Part shown: positions 1 through 11,318 of the stretch, one piece after another
How the letters are laid out: the number at the start of each line of letters is the position of its first letter
Numbering within the stretch: position 1 is the stretch's first letter
Assembly: GCA_905250025.1 (NCBI GenBank)
Contig: CAJNOJ010000010.1
Location: 248,001 to 312,000 of the forward strand
Reading direction: 5' to 3'
Length of the DNA: 64,000 nucleotides
Source: Adineta ricciae
Lineage: Eukaryota; Rotifera; Eurotatoria; Adinetida; Adinetidae
Made by a program: the position numbers and the translations under genes
Notes under the pieces: model-generated
What the model was told of the DNA's origin: nothing
The model's database searches: none
Seen by the model: the letters and a program-made list of their open reading frames with translations, nothing else

Positions 1-691
1 ACTGTTCCAATGTGCAAAGCCACTTACAATTCCACTGCTTGGAAACAAATTCACGAAGAAGATCTCTCATCACCGGATCATCATATCTAAACTTGCTTTT
101 TTCTTCTTCTCCATTCTGGTTATTATATAAATACAGTGGTTGACATTGACCGGTTGAAATATCGCTCAAGATGAAAACACATCGATCGTATGACGTGATA
201 TCGTTGACATATTTGTAAATAATTATAGAAGTGATCTGCTGATTTATACAAATTCGACATATTACACAAAATAGACATTTTGGATACAACCGTGCCAAGG
301 CGCGAAATCGACGCTCATCAAATCCCTTCAGATTCTCTTTGTTCGTACATTCTTGATTGGTTTCATGCAATTCGTTTAGCAAAGAACATACAATTTCGCG
401 TAAGTGTGCGGGAGAGATAAAATCCACGCGATCAGCTCCACAAAGAACGCTTGAGAATAAAGATAAATCGTCATTGTGAACTTCGCCAAGACGGAACTCA
501 TATTTTTTGTTGCCCATTGAGAATATTTTCTCATATTCTAAAAAGATTTTATCCACGATGTAAAACCCATCAAATAAATTATCTTTTTCGTCTCTTGTCT
601 TTTTTACTAGGAGAGTAATACAGACGATCGTAAAGATGATTTTGAAGAACAAATACTGAAGAAAAACTCGCGAGTACGTGCGATATGGCAT
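1..691 (-). CDS. Unrecognised membrane-anchored protein, 3' part cut off by window edge
   Basis: A single open frame runs from an ATG at 691-689 to the left edge without a stop, giving at least 230 residues. The N-terminus is short and basic (starts MPYRTYSRVF), followed by one hydrophobic stretch at residues about 10-29 (FFKIIFTIVCITLLVKK). This suggests a type II signal anchor or an uncleaved signal. The rest is soluble-looking, with several cysteines, including a CPKCLFCVICRIC-like cluster at about residues 120-135 when bases are read slightly loosely. I do not recognise the family. A Golgi or ER luminal enzyme would fit the topology, but no catalytic motif is visible. Codon use and the long stop-free frame support it being real. 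The true C-terminus and any further exons lie outside the window. Confidence 0.6.
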   Translation of the reverse strand, partial: MPYRTYSRVFLQYLFFKIIFTIVCITLLVKKTRDEKDNLFDGFYIVDKIFLEYEKIFSMGNKKYEFRLGEVHNDDLSLFSSVLCGADRVDFISPAHLREIVCSLLNELHETNQECTNKENLKGFDERRFRALARLYPKCLFCVICRICINQQITSIIIYKYVNDITSYDRCVFILSDISTGQCQPLYLYNNQNGEEEKSKFRYDDPVMRDLLREFVSKQWNCKWLCTLEQ

Positions 692-1029
692 TAAAATTGA
701 AGTAAATATGTAATGTACTTACTAGACGGATAATTTTTCTCTTCATCTAGTAACGCTAAACAATGAGTGTAGCTGTTCCAATCTACATCAGCGACAAACA
801 GTTATTTGATACCAAAATATTATCCTGAAGAATCTTTACCTTCTTTATTTAGGAATATTTGTTCGTCTAATTCAAACCCTAATATATCTTCATCAGATCC
901 AATAGTTGATGGACTCGAACACGATCTATTCTCTAAGGTCTTCATTCTCAATGACAGTGCCGTCTCATCGGCGAATGCGTCTCTCATGGTCAATGTTTAC
1001 TGCAGCGTAGAAAAAAAATGAAATGTACG
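692..1029. other. Intergenic, 338 bp
   Basis: No convincing gene. A 71-codon plus-strand open frame at 806-1021 starts at a TTG, has no splice partners and no family resemblance. The stretch probably holds the promoter of the minus-strand gene ending at 691 and the 3' flank of the exon pair at 1030-1304. Confidence 0.4.
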
Positions 1030-1304
1030 TTATGGCGAGTCTACTTTTTTTTCTATTTTTTTTTCTGAAGAACGTAAAACCAACTTTGCGTTCTGCCGTC
1101 GGTGACGCATGCTGAAACGAAAAAATAGTGATTCTCTCGTAAAATTGCTCAAATTTTACTTTCTCTCCATGCGTTGAATCATCCCATTGTTTATTCTGAT
1201 GCAATAATATCCCTGCGTTAACCCCGTGTCGATGATTTCGATAACGCGTCTCATGTACTGATGCTTGTTTGCCAATACATGGGAGAAATGCTCGAAGATT
1301 TCAT
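1030..1304 (-). pseudogene. Orphan pair of coding-like exons (gene 3' end or relic)
   Basis: Exon 1304-1160 reads in frame as DEIFEHFSHVLANKHQ, YMRRVIEIIDTGLTQG, YYCIRINNGMIQRMER. It is followed by a textbook 48-nt intron (1159-1112, GTAAAA donor, TTTCAG acceptor) and exon 1111-1030, ending SSEKKIEKKVDSP and a stop. Phase is kept across the intron (2 nt plus 1 nt) and the composition is clearly protein-like. Upstream of the acceptor at 1305-1306 I find no exon that continues it before the stop of the neighbouring terminal exon at 1521. It is therefore either the 3' end of a gene whose 5' exons I could not place, a further terminal exon set of the ankyrin/F5/8 gene, or a relic. No family is recognised. 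Confidence 0.4.
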
Positions 1305-1520
1305 CTCGATAAAATATAAAATGAATAAAGAGAAATTATATCCAATGTAATTTAAAGAATGTAACCGAAAAATGAGGATATACATGAAATAGGAGGAACA
1401 TAGTCAAATAGAATAGATTTTATTTATATTTTTATCGGTGTTGTTTCTAAAAAAATCATCCATTAAAAAAGTTTTCAAACAGTATAAAAAAAAAGCATGA
1501 CAATACATCGAAGATAGAAG

Positions 1521-3010
1521 TTAAGCATATTGGGAAACTAAATGTTGTCCAGCAACGTCGTCGGAGTTGGTTGGATGGATGTGAACATCGACAGTAGCGT
1601 CATTAACTTGAGGCGATGTATTAAACGAACGAAATGTTGGCGATGATGCTAAATAAAAGTTTGTGTTTGGTCGTGATTGATGAACACTTTTGTTCGATGA
1701 CGGTTGTTGTTCGAAAATATATGTCTGTGCTGAATTCAGAACACGCAATAAAACCACGCGTTTCTTCTTCGATGGTGAATCGTCACTATTGGCTATATGG
1801 AATGAGCGATTCGGATCTTCAATATATTGTGTTTCAAGTGGAGTTGTACGCTCGTTGTCAGGTGATTGATGGATAATATGTTCAGTGCCAATACTCAATA
1901 CAGGCGACTCTCTTGCCGATGAGACTACATGTTGTTCACCATAGTGATATGACGGAGTAGGAGCCTTCTTTTCCCTGTCATCGGAATTTTCATCTGAATA
2001 TGTTATTGTTGTTGTTGTTGTTTTCTTTTCGTCTGTCGATGGTACATGTGTGCCAGGTCTAACGATGATTGGCGATTTTTTAGAATAATTCTCATCGGGT
2101 GATTGATTGGATGGACCTATGGATATTGGTTTTTTATCGTCATCATATTTGGCATCATTTGTTGAATCTTCCTTGTTAGTTGGTCTAACACGATATATTT
2201 TCGTTGGAGTTGGTTTATTTGGATGTTCTTGATAATTAGTAAAATGACTGGATTGCTTTATTGGTGTCAGTTTAGTAACTTGGAGTTTTGATGATGGATA
2301 TGTGGACGTGTCAGCGTCTTTCGTTGAGCGTGGATCTGATTGAACTCCTTGGTCTTTTTTTGGAGGCATTCCATCCAGACTAGTGTCTGTTTCCGTTGTA
2401 GATTTTGATGGTTGACCTTTTTTATTCGGTGGACTATTATTTGGTGACGACGGCGAAGGTGTGCGATTGTAATGCGGTGGATTTCTAGGTGGTGACCTTG
2501 GTGGCGTCTCATCAGGTTTCCTATTGGCTGGCGGTGAAAATGATTGGGATCTTCTGTTATCGTCAGGAACTTTCTCTATTTCTTGAGGTGATTTTCGTCC
2601 ACTGTATAGCTTTGGGATATCTGTTGATGGCGGTGTTTCATTAACAGAATCATGTCTTCCAATAGAATCAGACATTGTACCAATACTACGCTTTGGCTTT
2701 CCTGATTGTGTCCCAAACTCTCGAGTGAGTTTCACTGGTGAACGTTGTTTTCTACTTTGATTATGTTCCCGTACGTTGTCCATTGAATCGAAGTTTTCTT
2801 CTTGCTGTTCTTTGTTGTTATCACGCAAATTAAAGAAATATGAATCTGGCGTATGACGAAAAAAGTATTGTTTAACAACTGAGTTTCTTTTGACTATATC
2901 ATCACCTTTATCAGTTGTTGGCGTGAAATGTGGTCTTAATGGTATAATGCCAGATGTAGACATGTATGGGCCTTCAGTAGTCCGAACGGTTATCTCGAGC
3001 GGTTTTTTAC
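1521..3010 (-). CDS. Disordered Ser/Pro-rich terminal exon, probably alternative 3' exon of the ankyrin/F5/8C gene
   Basis: One long exon open to a stop at 1521 codes for about 496 residues. It begins at an acceptor (run of T then CAG at 3013-3011) whose first two bases complete a codon. The entry phase is thus the same as that of the exon beginning at 5597. Spliced to the fibronectin-like exon ending at 6287, it would read on as GKKPLEITVRTTEGPYM, a plausible end of a beta-sandwich domain. The remainder is low complexity, rich in S, P, T, N, D and K, with no membrane segment and no known domain. An internal ATG at 2963 could instead start a 480-residue standalone protein. I favour alternative terminal splicing because there is no promoter-like gap and the phases match. 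That is inference. Confidence 0.5.
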
Positions 3011-3447
3011 CTGTAAATAAATAAAAAAAAAAGTAAAAGTAGTGTATAAATCTTATGTCGTTTCATTTGAAAGCGATAAGAATTCTTTCTTTTCAAACAT
3101 TACACGCATTCCGATGTTTTATCAACTCTAATTCTCATTCCCTCTTCCCTTCTTCTCTATTGACTTATGGTCACAACAAATAACGACCTTCTTTGTATTT
3201 TATATTCCCGTATTATGACTCTTTACTTTCGATAAAAGATCAAAGAAACAAAATACAATTTATGAGTAGAACACACATAAAGAAAACGAATTAGAATACG
3301 ACAGCAAAGAAATCTATAGAAAAGGCTAAAACGAAAAGAAACTTGTAAAATAAAATCAATTGCAGGTAAATTCGAAAAAAAAACAACGTTTATAATATAT
3401 TTTCAAAACATTCTGATATTATACCGTTTAAAATCTACGTTTTACTC
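3011..3447. other. AT-rich spacer between the two terminal exons
   Basis: 437 bp with no coding signal, between the stop of the exon ending at 3448 and the acceptor of the exon starting at 3010. If the downstream exon is an alternative terminal exon, this is part of a 3.3-kb intron and also holds the polyadenylation region of the upstream isoform. Confidence 0.45.
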
Positions 3448-6400
3448 TTATACATCTTGATCGTTGTAACTGGTAACACCGCTTCTATTGTTTCCAGGAC
3501 CACTCAAGTTTTGATTAGGCTTTTTTCGTAAGGATGGAGGTTCAGAAGGCGAGCTACCTCCTGCAGAATGTTGATCCAGTTGTGCATAAGCGTTTTCATC
3601 ATCGATAGGCTGGGTGTTTGACGATTGCCCTGGTCGATTTGCATATAGAATTTGGGGACTTGTGTTCGTTCCAATCTCGGTTTGCGTCCCAAAATACGGA
3701 TCTGAACGGTTGTTATCTCTGAGCGATGGTGACAATGGGCTATAACTGGATACTATACAGTTGTTTGTATTGTCATCATCGAAGCCTTGGCCTGGACGTC
3801 TTGGGCCAAAAAAGTATCTATTCGAAACTGATGGCTGCGGTGCAGGTAGGGGTGGAGATAGAGGACGCGTCGAGTTTTTGCCTATAGAATAATGATTAGG
3901 CGAATCATTTTCTTGGTTACTATTACTGTTTGTTTGCACCGTGCTTTCACCTGGTCGATGGTCCACATAAGATTGAGGACGCGGTTGATCACCATGAGCT
4001 GGTTGATTGCTTGAAATTTTTTGATCATTTGATGGGTGATTATCCAACGGACGTCCTATTGTCCCTTGAATATAAGGAGAGCCTGAGTTATGAAAATTAG
4101 AACCTTGCTGACTACTTAGTTGAATTTCTTGGAGCACAAGCGAACCAGAAACGATTCTATATTCTTTGTTTGGTTGATGACCATAGTAATCATCAATTTT
4201 ATCGTTATAATGTTGTGGTCGTGATGCCGTTGGTCTTGGCTGTGGATCGTACTGATCTCGTCCTGGTGCTGCTCTTGGCTGTGGATCGTACTGATCTCGT
4301 CCTGGTGCTGGTCTTGGTTGTGGATCGTACTGATCGCGTCCTGGTGCTGGTTTTGACTGTGGATCGTACCGATCTCGTGGTGATGCCGGTCTTGGCTGTG
4401 GATCGTACTGATCTCGTCCTGGTGCTGGTCTTGGTTGTGGATCGTACTGATCTCGTCCTGGTGCTGGTTTTGGCTGTGGATCGTACTGATCTCGTCCTGG
4501 TGCTGGTTTTGGCTGTGGATCGTACCGATCTCGTGGTGATGCTGGTCTTGGCTGTGGATCGTACCGATCTCGTGGTGATGCTGGTCTTGGCTGTGGATCG
4601 TACTGATCTCGTCCTGGTGTTGGTCTTGGTTGTGGATCGTACTGATCTCGTCCTGGTGCTGGTTTTGGTTGTGGATCGTACTGGTCTCGTCCTGGTGCTG
4701 GTTTTGGCTGTGGATCGTACTGATCTCGTCCTGGTGCTGGTCTTGGCTGTGGATCGTACTGGTCTCGTCCTGGTGCTGGTCTTGGTTGTGGATCGTACCG
4801 ATCTCGTAGTGATGCTGGTATTGGCTGTGGATCGTACTGGTCTCGTCCTGGTGCTGGTTTTGGTTGATTATATGATCCATATCGATGACCATTTTGATGT
4901 TTATTTTTTTCATACGATTGTTCTCTCTGCTGTAATCTCTCAAGACGTCTTTTGAGAAGTCGATATTTCTCTGGTGTTAGACTTCTGTGTCCTTGACTAT
5001 TTGATTGTTCTCGATTGTTAGTATCGAATCTCGAACGGCGATCGTTCTGTGATGAATAACCATCATCTTGAGATCTCGTTGGCACCATTGGCTTATTTTG
5101 TCTTGACACAGTATTCGTCCAATCGCCATTATTGCTAAAAGGTCGTTGAGCAGAGTATGATTCATTATCTCTATACTCAATAGCATTTGCTGATGTACCG
5201 TGATCATGTGTATTTCTCGGTTGTGCATAATAATTCGTTGGTGACGCACTCATTGTATATGACACGTTCGTAATTGGAAAATAATATGGGGAATTTTCAA
5301 CTGATTTGAGTGAAGTCAAGTATGTATCGTCTTCAGTGTCGTCGTCGTTGTCGTATTCTGCTTCTTCTTCTTCTTCTTCTTCTTCTTCTTCTTTGTCGTC
5401 GTCGTCTTCACTTTCGTAAACCTTAGTGATAAACGCTCGGGTTTCTCTTTTATCTTCATTTGTTTCTGGTTTCTTTAGACAAACTAATGTCTTTTCGTTA
5501 TCATTTGTGGTAAGAGTGTGAGAGAAAGTTGTTGATGCAAGGTAAGAATTTTCATCTGTTGGTGTGTTTAGTTTAGGTAGGTAAAATAAGGTAGGACCTA
5601 TAGAAATACAAGAAAAAAGAATGGAAAGAATGTAAACCAAAACTCAACGGACGAATGACAAAGAAGAAGATGATGATAATGAATACAAAGCAATTTATGT
5701 GTTTTTTTTCGTCAGAGATAAGCGTAACTCACGATTCATGGCAAAAATTATTTGATTAAATCGTATTAAAGACCAGTGATCATATTTTATCTTTCTAATC
5801 GTCGAGAAAAACGTCACCGACAGTACGATAGCAGCTAGATGCGTTGGAAGTCAATCACAATATGTAAAAGAAAAATAACGACAATAGTAGTAGTAGCAGC
5901 AGCAATATGCATTCTTTTGCGGTATTCTTTACGATCTATCGCAATAAACTGGAGATAAGAGAACGAAACGATCTAAGACGATCATTTCACACTGATATTA
6001 CAGCGAAAAATAAAATAAAATAATTCAGGTACGAATATCGAACGCACAATGTTGGATAAAGTTTGATAGTACAGAAAAGTAACGCGCAAAACAATATAAA
6101 ACAAAGAAAAAAAGGATCGTACATGAATTTATGCTTTTTTTATGGACATATAGCAATTGAGACGTACAGCGATATCGTCCAAAGAGCAAATAGAGCAGTG
6201 AAAAAAGACTGCAGCAAGATTCTTTCAGTCCGAATCGAATCAATTCTGAATAATATGGTTGATAGCAACTGAAATAACCAACTCACCTACGACAATCGAT
6301 TGCCATGGTGTATAAATCTGAGGATTTTCAGCACTAACGACTCGAATTTTGTATCGGCCAGCTAAAGATAATGAATCATATCATATTTAACACGTTTTCA

Positions 6401-9002
6401 ATTCGTCTACGTACGAGATTTAATGATATAATCAGAGAATTCTGCTAAAGATTGGTTGTGCATGGGTTCAAGGTCTTTCATCAGAGCAGTGTTAACATGT
6501 GAACTATTTTCGACTGAAACAGATCGTGTGAAAAATGATGGTTAGAGTATGAGATAACATACGTTTTTCTTCTAGTCGAACTCGATCGTTCACATCTGCA
6601 TCGCCTTCGACACTGAACGTTCGTAATTTTTCCCCAGCAATAACTGTCGTCTGTGGCATAGTAAACCATTCAAGGAAAGTTAATTGCGATGCTGCAAGAA
6701 AGAAAACGGATTTCATTTGAAAAAATGCTAAGATTAGAGCTCTCACTTTTCAATGAGTCGATCAATCGTATAAATCGAAAATGCTCATTAACATTCATGT
6801 ATTTATTCTAGAATGTATCGAAATGATTCGTTTTTCTACGAACTGCAATGTATCATCTGACTTACAGATGAATTCAGAATTTCATCACGATTCTCCACTA
6901 ATGTTTCGAGATCATTAATATCCTAGAAGAGATGCAAAGTAAAATAATCGTTTAATAATCATGAGCATTGAATACTTACATTCATTAATAACGTGCCAAG
7001 ACTGTTTTCGAGAGCATATTCGCGTAACAATTCGACTAAACGCACATGAAGGCCAAAAAAGGCAATACTCTCTATGCGAATGTCATCCCCACCATAATTA
7101 TCTCGAAGAATAACTCGAACGAAACGAGTTTCTAATGACGGAAAGAAGAATTCATTCTTATTTCCTTCTAAAATTCAAAACAAACTCCTCTTCTTCTTCA
7201 TTTCTCTAATCTTACGCGATAATAAACAAGTAAAATCTTTCACTTTCAGCCAAGGTCCATTGACAGCATTAGATACATCTAATTGTCCATTTCGTGGTGC
7301 TGAGTAACCACCACTACGAACAAAAGATAATTCAAACATTTTACTTTCGATTTTCAAACTCACCATCCAATGATTTGAATACCATTGATATAATGTTGAT
7401 ATTTCAGATCAAACGTAACCCAAGCATTCTCCGATTGTGTACAACACCAAAATGTTTCATTAGAATCTTAAGAATTGTCATTTTATATTCTTTGAGATTA
7501 TAGAATTTAGTTTACCATCAAGCAGGTTTTGCACGGAAGAATTTTCCGCTGTTTGACTACGATATTCATCATGATCAAACGTCCAATTTGAATGATTACG
7601 AAGTAACGGATACACATCCAATATCGCAGGTTCTAAAACAGTGATTTAGCTTTTGCATTTTACGTCAAATTCCGTTAAATATACCAGTATCTGTTGGATA
7701 TGTTTGTAGCTTCGAAGGTATTGTTTGTGGTGTTTCTAAGAAAATATGAATTGATGGATAAACAGAGATCATTTTGTAAGGCTATACCAATCAACGCGTT
7801 GATAAAAATCTGCTGTTGATCTACTGGCAAATATTCAGCTATGGTCAAGGCTGTTTCACCTCGATTGTTAGCTAAATTCTGATCAGCACCATGTGCTACT
7901 AAGATTTGCACAGTGGATAATTTCATTGCGCGAACACTATCAAGACCAAGGAGTTAGTGTAATTTGTCTCAGAATAAGTTCACTTACGCTACATGTAATG
8001 GTGCTGTACGTGTTCGATCAGCAATATTTGGATCCAAACCATAAGATAACAAAGTTAATAGACATTGATCATAACCTGAAAGGAAGTATTGAGAAAAAGG
8101 ATCAAAGAAAAGATGAAATTCACCAAGACGAGAGGCAATAATAGCTGCACGATACGCCCGCTGAATTAACGATGGATTATGTGCCAGGAAAATGTCGACG
8201 ATTTCTAACAAGTAATCAGGAATATCAATATTCATATTCAAATCTAATCTACCTGGCTTATTAACAATGGTTGCTTCATCGAGTGGCAGTCGCTGATTTC
8301 GATCTTCAATATTTGGGTCAGCACCAGCCTTGAGAGAACCATTCACAGTATTTCCTGTTTTCGAATAGCACATTAAAACTTACATTGAGTAGCGTTTGAA
8401 GATGTTGAAGACCTTCACTTGGATAGGAGACAGCGGCTCGATGCAGTGCTGTTTTTCCAGATTGATTATACAGATTTGGATTTGCACGATATTGAAGAAG
8501 TAGGTCAACAATTGGGTACTTCAGACGATGAACAGCTAAATTCAATGCTGTATCACTACAAATAATCGACATGCACGCAACTCCTATACGAATGATATGT
8601 TATTTTCTACCCTGTAGCACATTGCTTGTTCGGATTCGCTCCATGAACGAGAAGAACTTTTGTTTTCTCAAAGGAACCTGAAATATGAATACAGATAAAA
8701 TGACGAATAGATCGTCTTCTACCTTTGCCAGCTGCGATAATCAATGGAGTGACATCGTACTTTGTTCCTGCCCAATCGATGAAATCAATTTGATCATCGA
8801 TAACACCTTCATATGACAGCACATCCGTTAAATTATAAAAAGGTATCCGATGAAATCCTTGTAAAAAGATCTTAAGTAAAGATGAAGTTTTATCAAATCT
8901 AAACGAAAACCTTTTACTTACAAATAATTGATCGACTGTACCACGATTGACAATGTTCAATAACTTTTGTCCATGCTGTTGATTTTCATACGGAGAATTC
9001 AT
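3448..9002 (-). CDS. Ankyrin repeat / F5/8 type C / FN3-like protein with long repetitive C-terminus
   Basis: I could join 18 exons in phase, from ATG at 9002 to the stop at 3448. All introns but the last are about 45-60 nt. In order: ankyrin repeats (8870-7790; e.g. TPLIIAAGKG, LLVHGANPNKQ, TALNLAVHRLKYPIVDLLL, GKTALHRAA, VAHGADQNLANNRGETALT). Next is an F5/8 type C or discoidin-like galactose-binding domain (about 7620-7055; NETFWCCTQSENAWVTFDL, then TRFVRVILRDNYGGDDIRI). A linker with a 61-nt exon follows, then an Ig/fibronectin-like beta domain (about 6700-6287; TVIAGEKLRTFSVEGDADV, GRYKIRVVSAENPQIYTPWQ). After a 689-nt intron comes one 2.15-kb exon of about 716 residues. That exon is acidic (poly-E at 5345-5395), then disordered, with tandem RDQYDPQPRPAPG units. 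No signal peptide is seen. The combination is not one I know from vertebrates. Function is unknown; a ligand- or scaffold-binding role is inference. Confidence 0.8.
4231..4857 (-). repeat. In-frame 39-bp minisatellite, 16 units
   Basis: A 39-bp unit (13 codons) repeats about 16 times inside the terminal exon of the ankyrin/F5/8C gene. Two flavours alternate: PAPGRDQYDPQPR and PASPRDRYDPQPR, with K/R and P/T variants. The period is a multiple of three, so copy-number change keeps the frame. The array has no stops in frames on either strand over its length, which creates long antisense and out-of-frame open frames that I do not regard as genes. Confidence 0.95.
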
Positions 9003-10294
9003 TTTTATTCTTAATCTAGAAACTAAAATTTGCCAATCAACCTTTTCATTACTCTCTTCTCAAGTAATTTACTATTCAAATTATATTTAAATAAATATAC
9101 TATCTAATTTTACTGAGAAGGTTAATCATGCACAATGTCAATATCACATTGAAAATAATGTAATACAACGGTGAGAAAAAAAAATCTGCTTCTGGTGATT
9201 GACACGGAAGATTTAAATCAAATCTGAGGAAGTATATGTTCTCGTATCAAAAGAAGTCTATACACGAACTATTTATGTTTCTCAGTATGAATCTTTTTTT
9301 TTTGTATTTTAATCAAGGTTACTTGTTGTATCAAAATGAAACAACCCGTATTCTTTAAAACACATTTCTTTCGTCTTAATCACGAATCAAACTGAAGATT
9401 TACGAGTATTTCTTTCGTCTTACCTGTATTCATCAGATGATCCTTCAATATCAGAAATGGAATAAATCGAAAGTTAAGTACGAAAATAAAAACGACTAAG
9501 TATACTACTGTCTGTTCCATACTTGATCAATTCAATGAATGTTTGATGTAAACATGACAACGTACGTGGTTGAACACTTAAGTTCTTTTTCAAATATTAT
9601 ATAATGTCATTGAAACAGGTTACAATATAAATTGGTCAGTGCTGTTTCAAATGATTGTACTTGAAAATCAGCAAGGAAATAAAAACAAACTAACCGTTAA
9701 ATTTGATTAATCGTTCGAAAGGAGTGAATGTTGTCAAAAAATGGATATTCGATATCGGTTGTTTTTTTTCAACAGTACAACTAATCTTTCATATTTGCCT
9801 GATCTTGTCATGTCAGTAGAAGGATTTCAAGGTTACTTGTTCTCATTTTCTTCTATGTACAATTTATCGTTTGTCTCTCATCGAGTCTTCTCATATACGT
9901 TACGTAAAACAGGAAAAAAGAGAACGAAAAGCTCTCTTGCCTTTCTTTCGAATTTATCAATAACGGACGAATTTTAGATTCTGTCAAACGAGTAGCGAAT
10001 GGCTGTGACAGTTTCATTCTCAAGTAGAGAAACCAGATTGATGAAGAGGAATAAACATACAAAAGAACAAATTGCTTGATATTGAAAGTCAATATATCTC
10101 GCGGTTGTAAATAGAAGAAAGCGAACACAAAAAAAAAGTTCACCTTTTGTTTTTCAGACCAAAATCGAACGAAAATGTTTCATCAGATACATCCAGACGC
10201 TTTTTAGAACTAATCATTTATTCTTTTATTTATTGAAATCATTTGTATTTGCGCAATATACATCCAAAAAAAAAGACTTCCATCATCATGGTTT
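9003..10294. other. Intergenic, 1.3 kb
   Basis: No exon chain found. Immediately upstream of the ATG at 9002 there is an acceptor-like TTTCTAG, so a 5' UTR intron of the ankyrin gene may lie in its proximal part. Open frames at 9741-9977 (plus) and 9853-10143 (minus) overlap each other, are rich in F/S/Y and look like chance. Confidence 0.5.
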
Positions 10295-10701
10295 TTAGGT
10301 ATTCAATCCAAACTTGGCTTGTGTTTTCGCTAACTTCTCTTTTTCCTTTTCCAAGTTGATCTTGTCAAATGCTTTGTTTGCTTGATAATATAACACAACC
10401 AGATAACGATTACAAACATTAAATCCCGATAAATGATCACAAGCATTCTTCGCATCGAATATATCTTCGTAAACAACAAATGCCGTGCCTAGAAAATGAA
10501 ATTAAAACGAGTAAAGTATGAAAAGTTGTTCTTACCACGTGTATCCGGCATATTTCCAACACGAATTTGTCGAATGGCTCCGTATTTACCGAAAATATCG
10601 TACATTTCTTCAGCAGTGATCTTGTACGGGAGATTTCGAACATAAAGAATACGATTTATGTCAGGTGGTAAACGAATGTTCGCACGTTTTTGCATTGCCA
10701 T
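10295..10701 (-). CDS. SF3B6: Splicing factor 3B subunit 6 (SF3b14a/p14)
   Basis: Two exons, 10701-10536 and 10488-10295, are separated by a 47-nt intron and code for 119 residues. This is one RRM covering nearly the whole protein. The N-terminus [20 protein letters not shown] and the RNP2 region [20 protein letters not shown] are almost those of human p14. RNP1-like residues follow after the intron ([14 protein letters not shown]), then the family C-terminal helix with [17 protein letters not shown]. The protein contacts the branch-point adenosine in the U2 snRNP through SF3B1 and acts in the nucleus. Length matches the family (about 125). It sits head-to-head with WDR20, 617 bp between the start codons. 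Confidence 0.96.
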
Positions 10702-11318
10702 GATGAGAATTCAAATGTTAGGACAAATCTAGAATTACGTAAAGTTATTTATTCGAAGGAATAAAATAAACATGTCAACTGAAATTTTCTTCTCGATTCT
10801 TCTTTCGTTACGAAACAATCGACAACAATTGTTTAGTTACCTGTTGTAAAACAATGAAAGAAATACTTTTTTCCTAATTGTCTTTCACTTTCTTTCGAAT
10901 ACTCATAGAGTGTTCTTTGGTGATGATGCTAAGTAAAGTAGTAAATCTAATTTCATTAAATTAAGTGACAATGTGTCAATAGCCAATAGAAAATACTTCA
11001 TTCTCATCTCTAAATTTATCCAGTGTTTATAATCCATTGTCAAATTTAAACTCTTTGTTTATATTTTTAAATAAAACCTACGGAAAATATGTGCTTGATT
11101 ACAATTGGTTGATATTCTGTCCAATAAGAATGATACAGAATAGAAAAAAAAACAAAATGGCGACTGATTCATCATAAATTAATCGGAAATATTCATCATT
11201 TAATAGAAAAAAAAGCCTAATATGGCACGTCTTGTTTTTAAGTAACTGTTTCGAATGAAGTCTTTATTTTCCAAATGTAAATCCTGTATGTTTATCCGTC
11301 GAGGAAACGACGATTTCA
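10702..11318. promoter_or_regulatory. Shared divergent promoter region of SF3B6 and WDR20
   Basis: 617 bp between divergent start codons with no exon signal. It is AT-rich, with two CCAAT boxes (CCAAT near 10983 and 11115) but no clear TATA box that I would defend. The assignment as a bidirectional promoter rests on gene layout only. Confidence 0.4.

Noticed and set aside
806..1021. 71-codon plus-strand open frame
   Set aside because: Starts at TTG, no splice partners, overlaps the flank of the orphan exon pair on the other strand.
4170..4955. 261-codon plus-strand and 275-codon minus-strand open frames over the minisatellite
   Set aside because: They arise because the 39-bp unit happens to lack stops in several frames; composition is monotonous and the in-phase spliced frame belongs to the ankyrin/F5/8C gene.
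9853..10143. 96-codon minus-strand and 78-codon plus-strand frames between the ankyrin gene and SF3B6
   Set aside because: Mutually overlapping, F/S/Y-rich chance frames without family or splice support.
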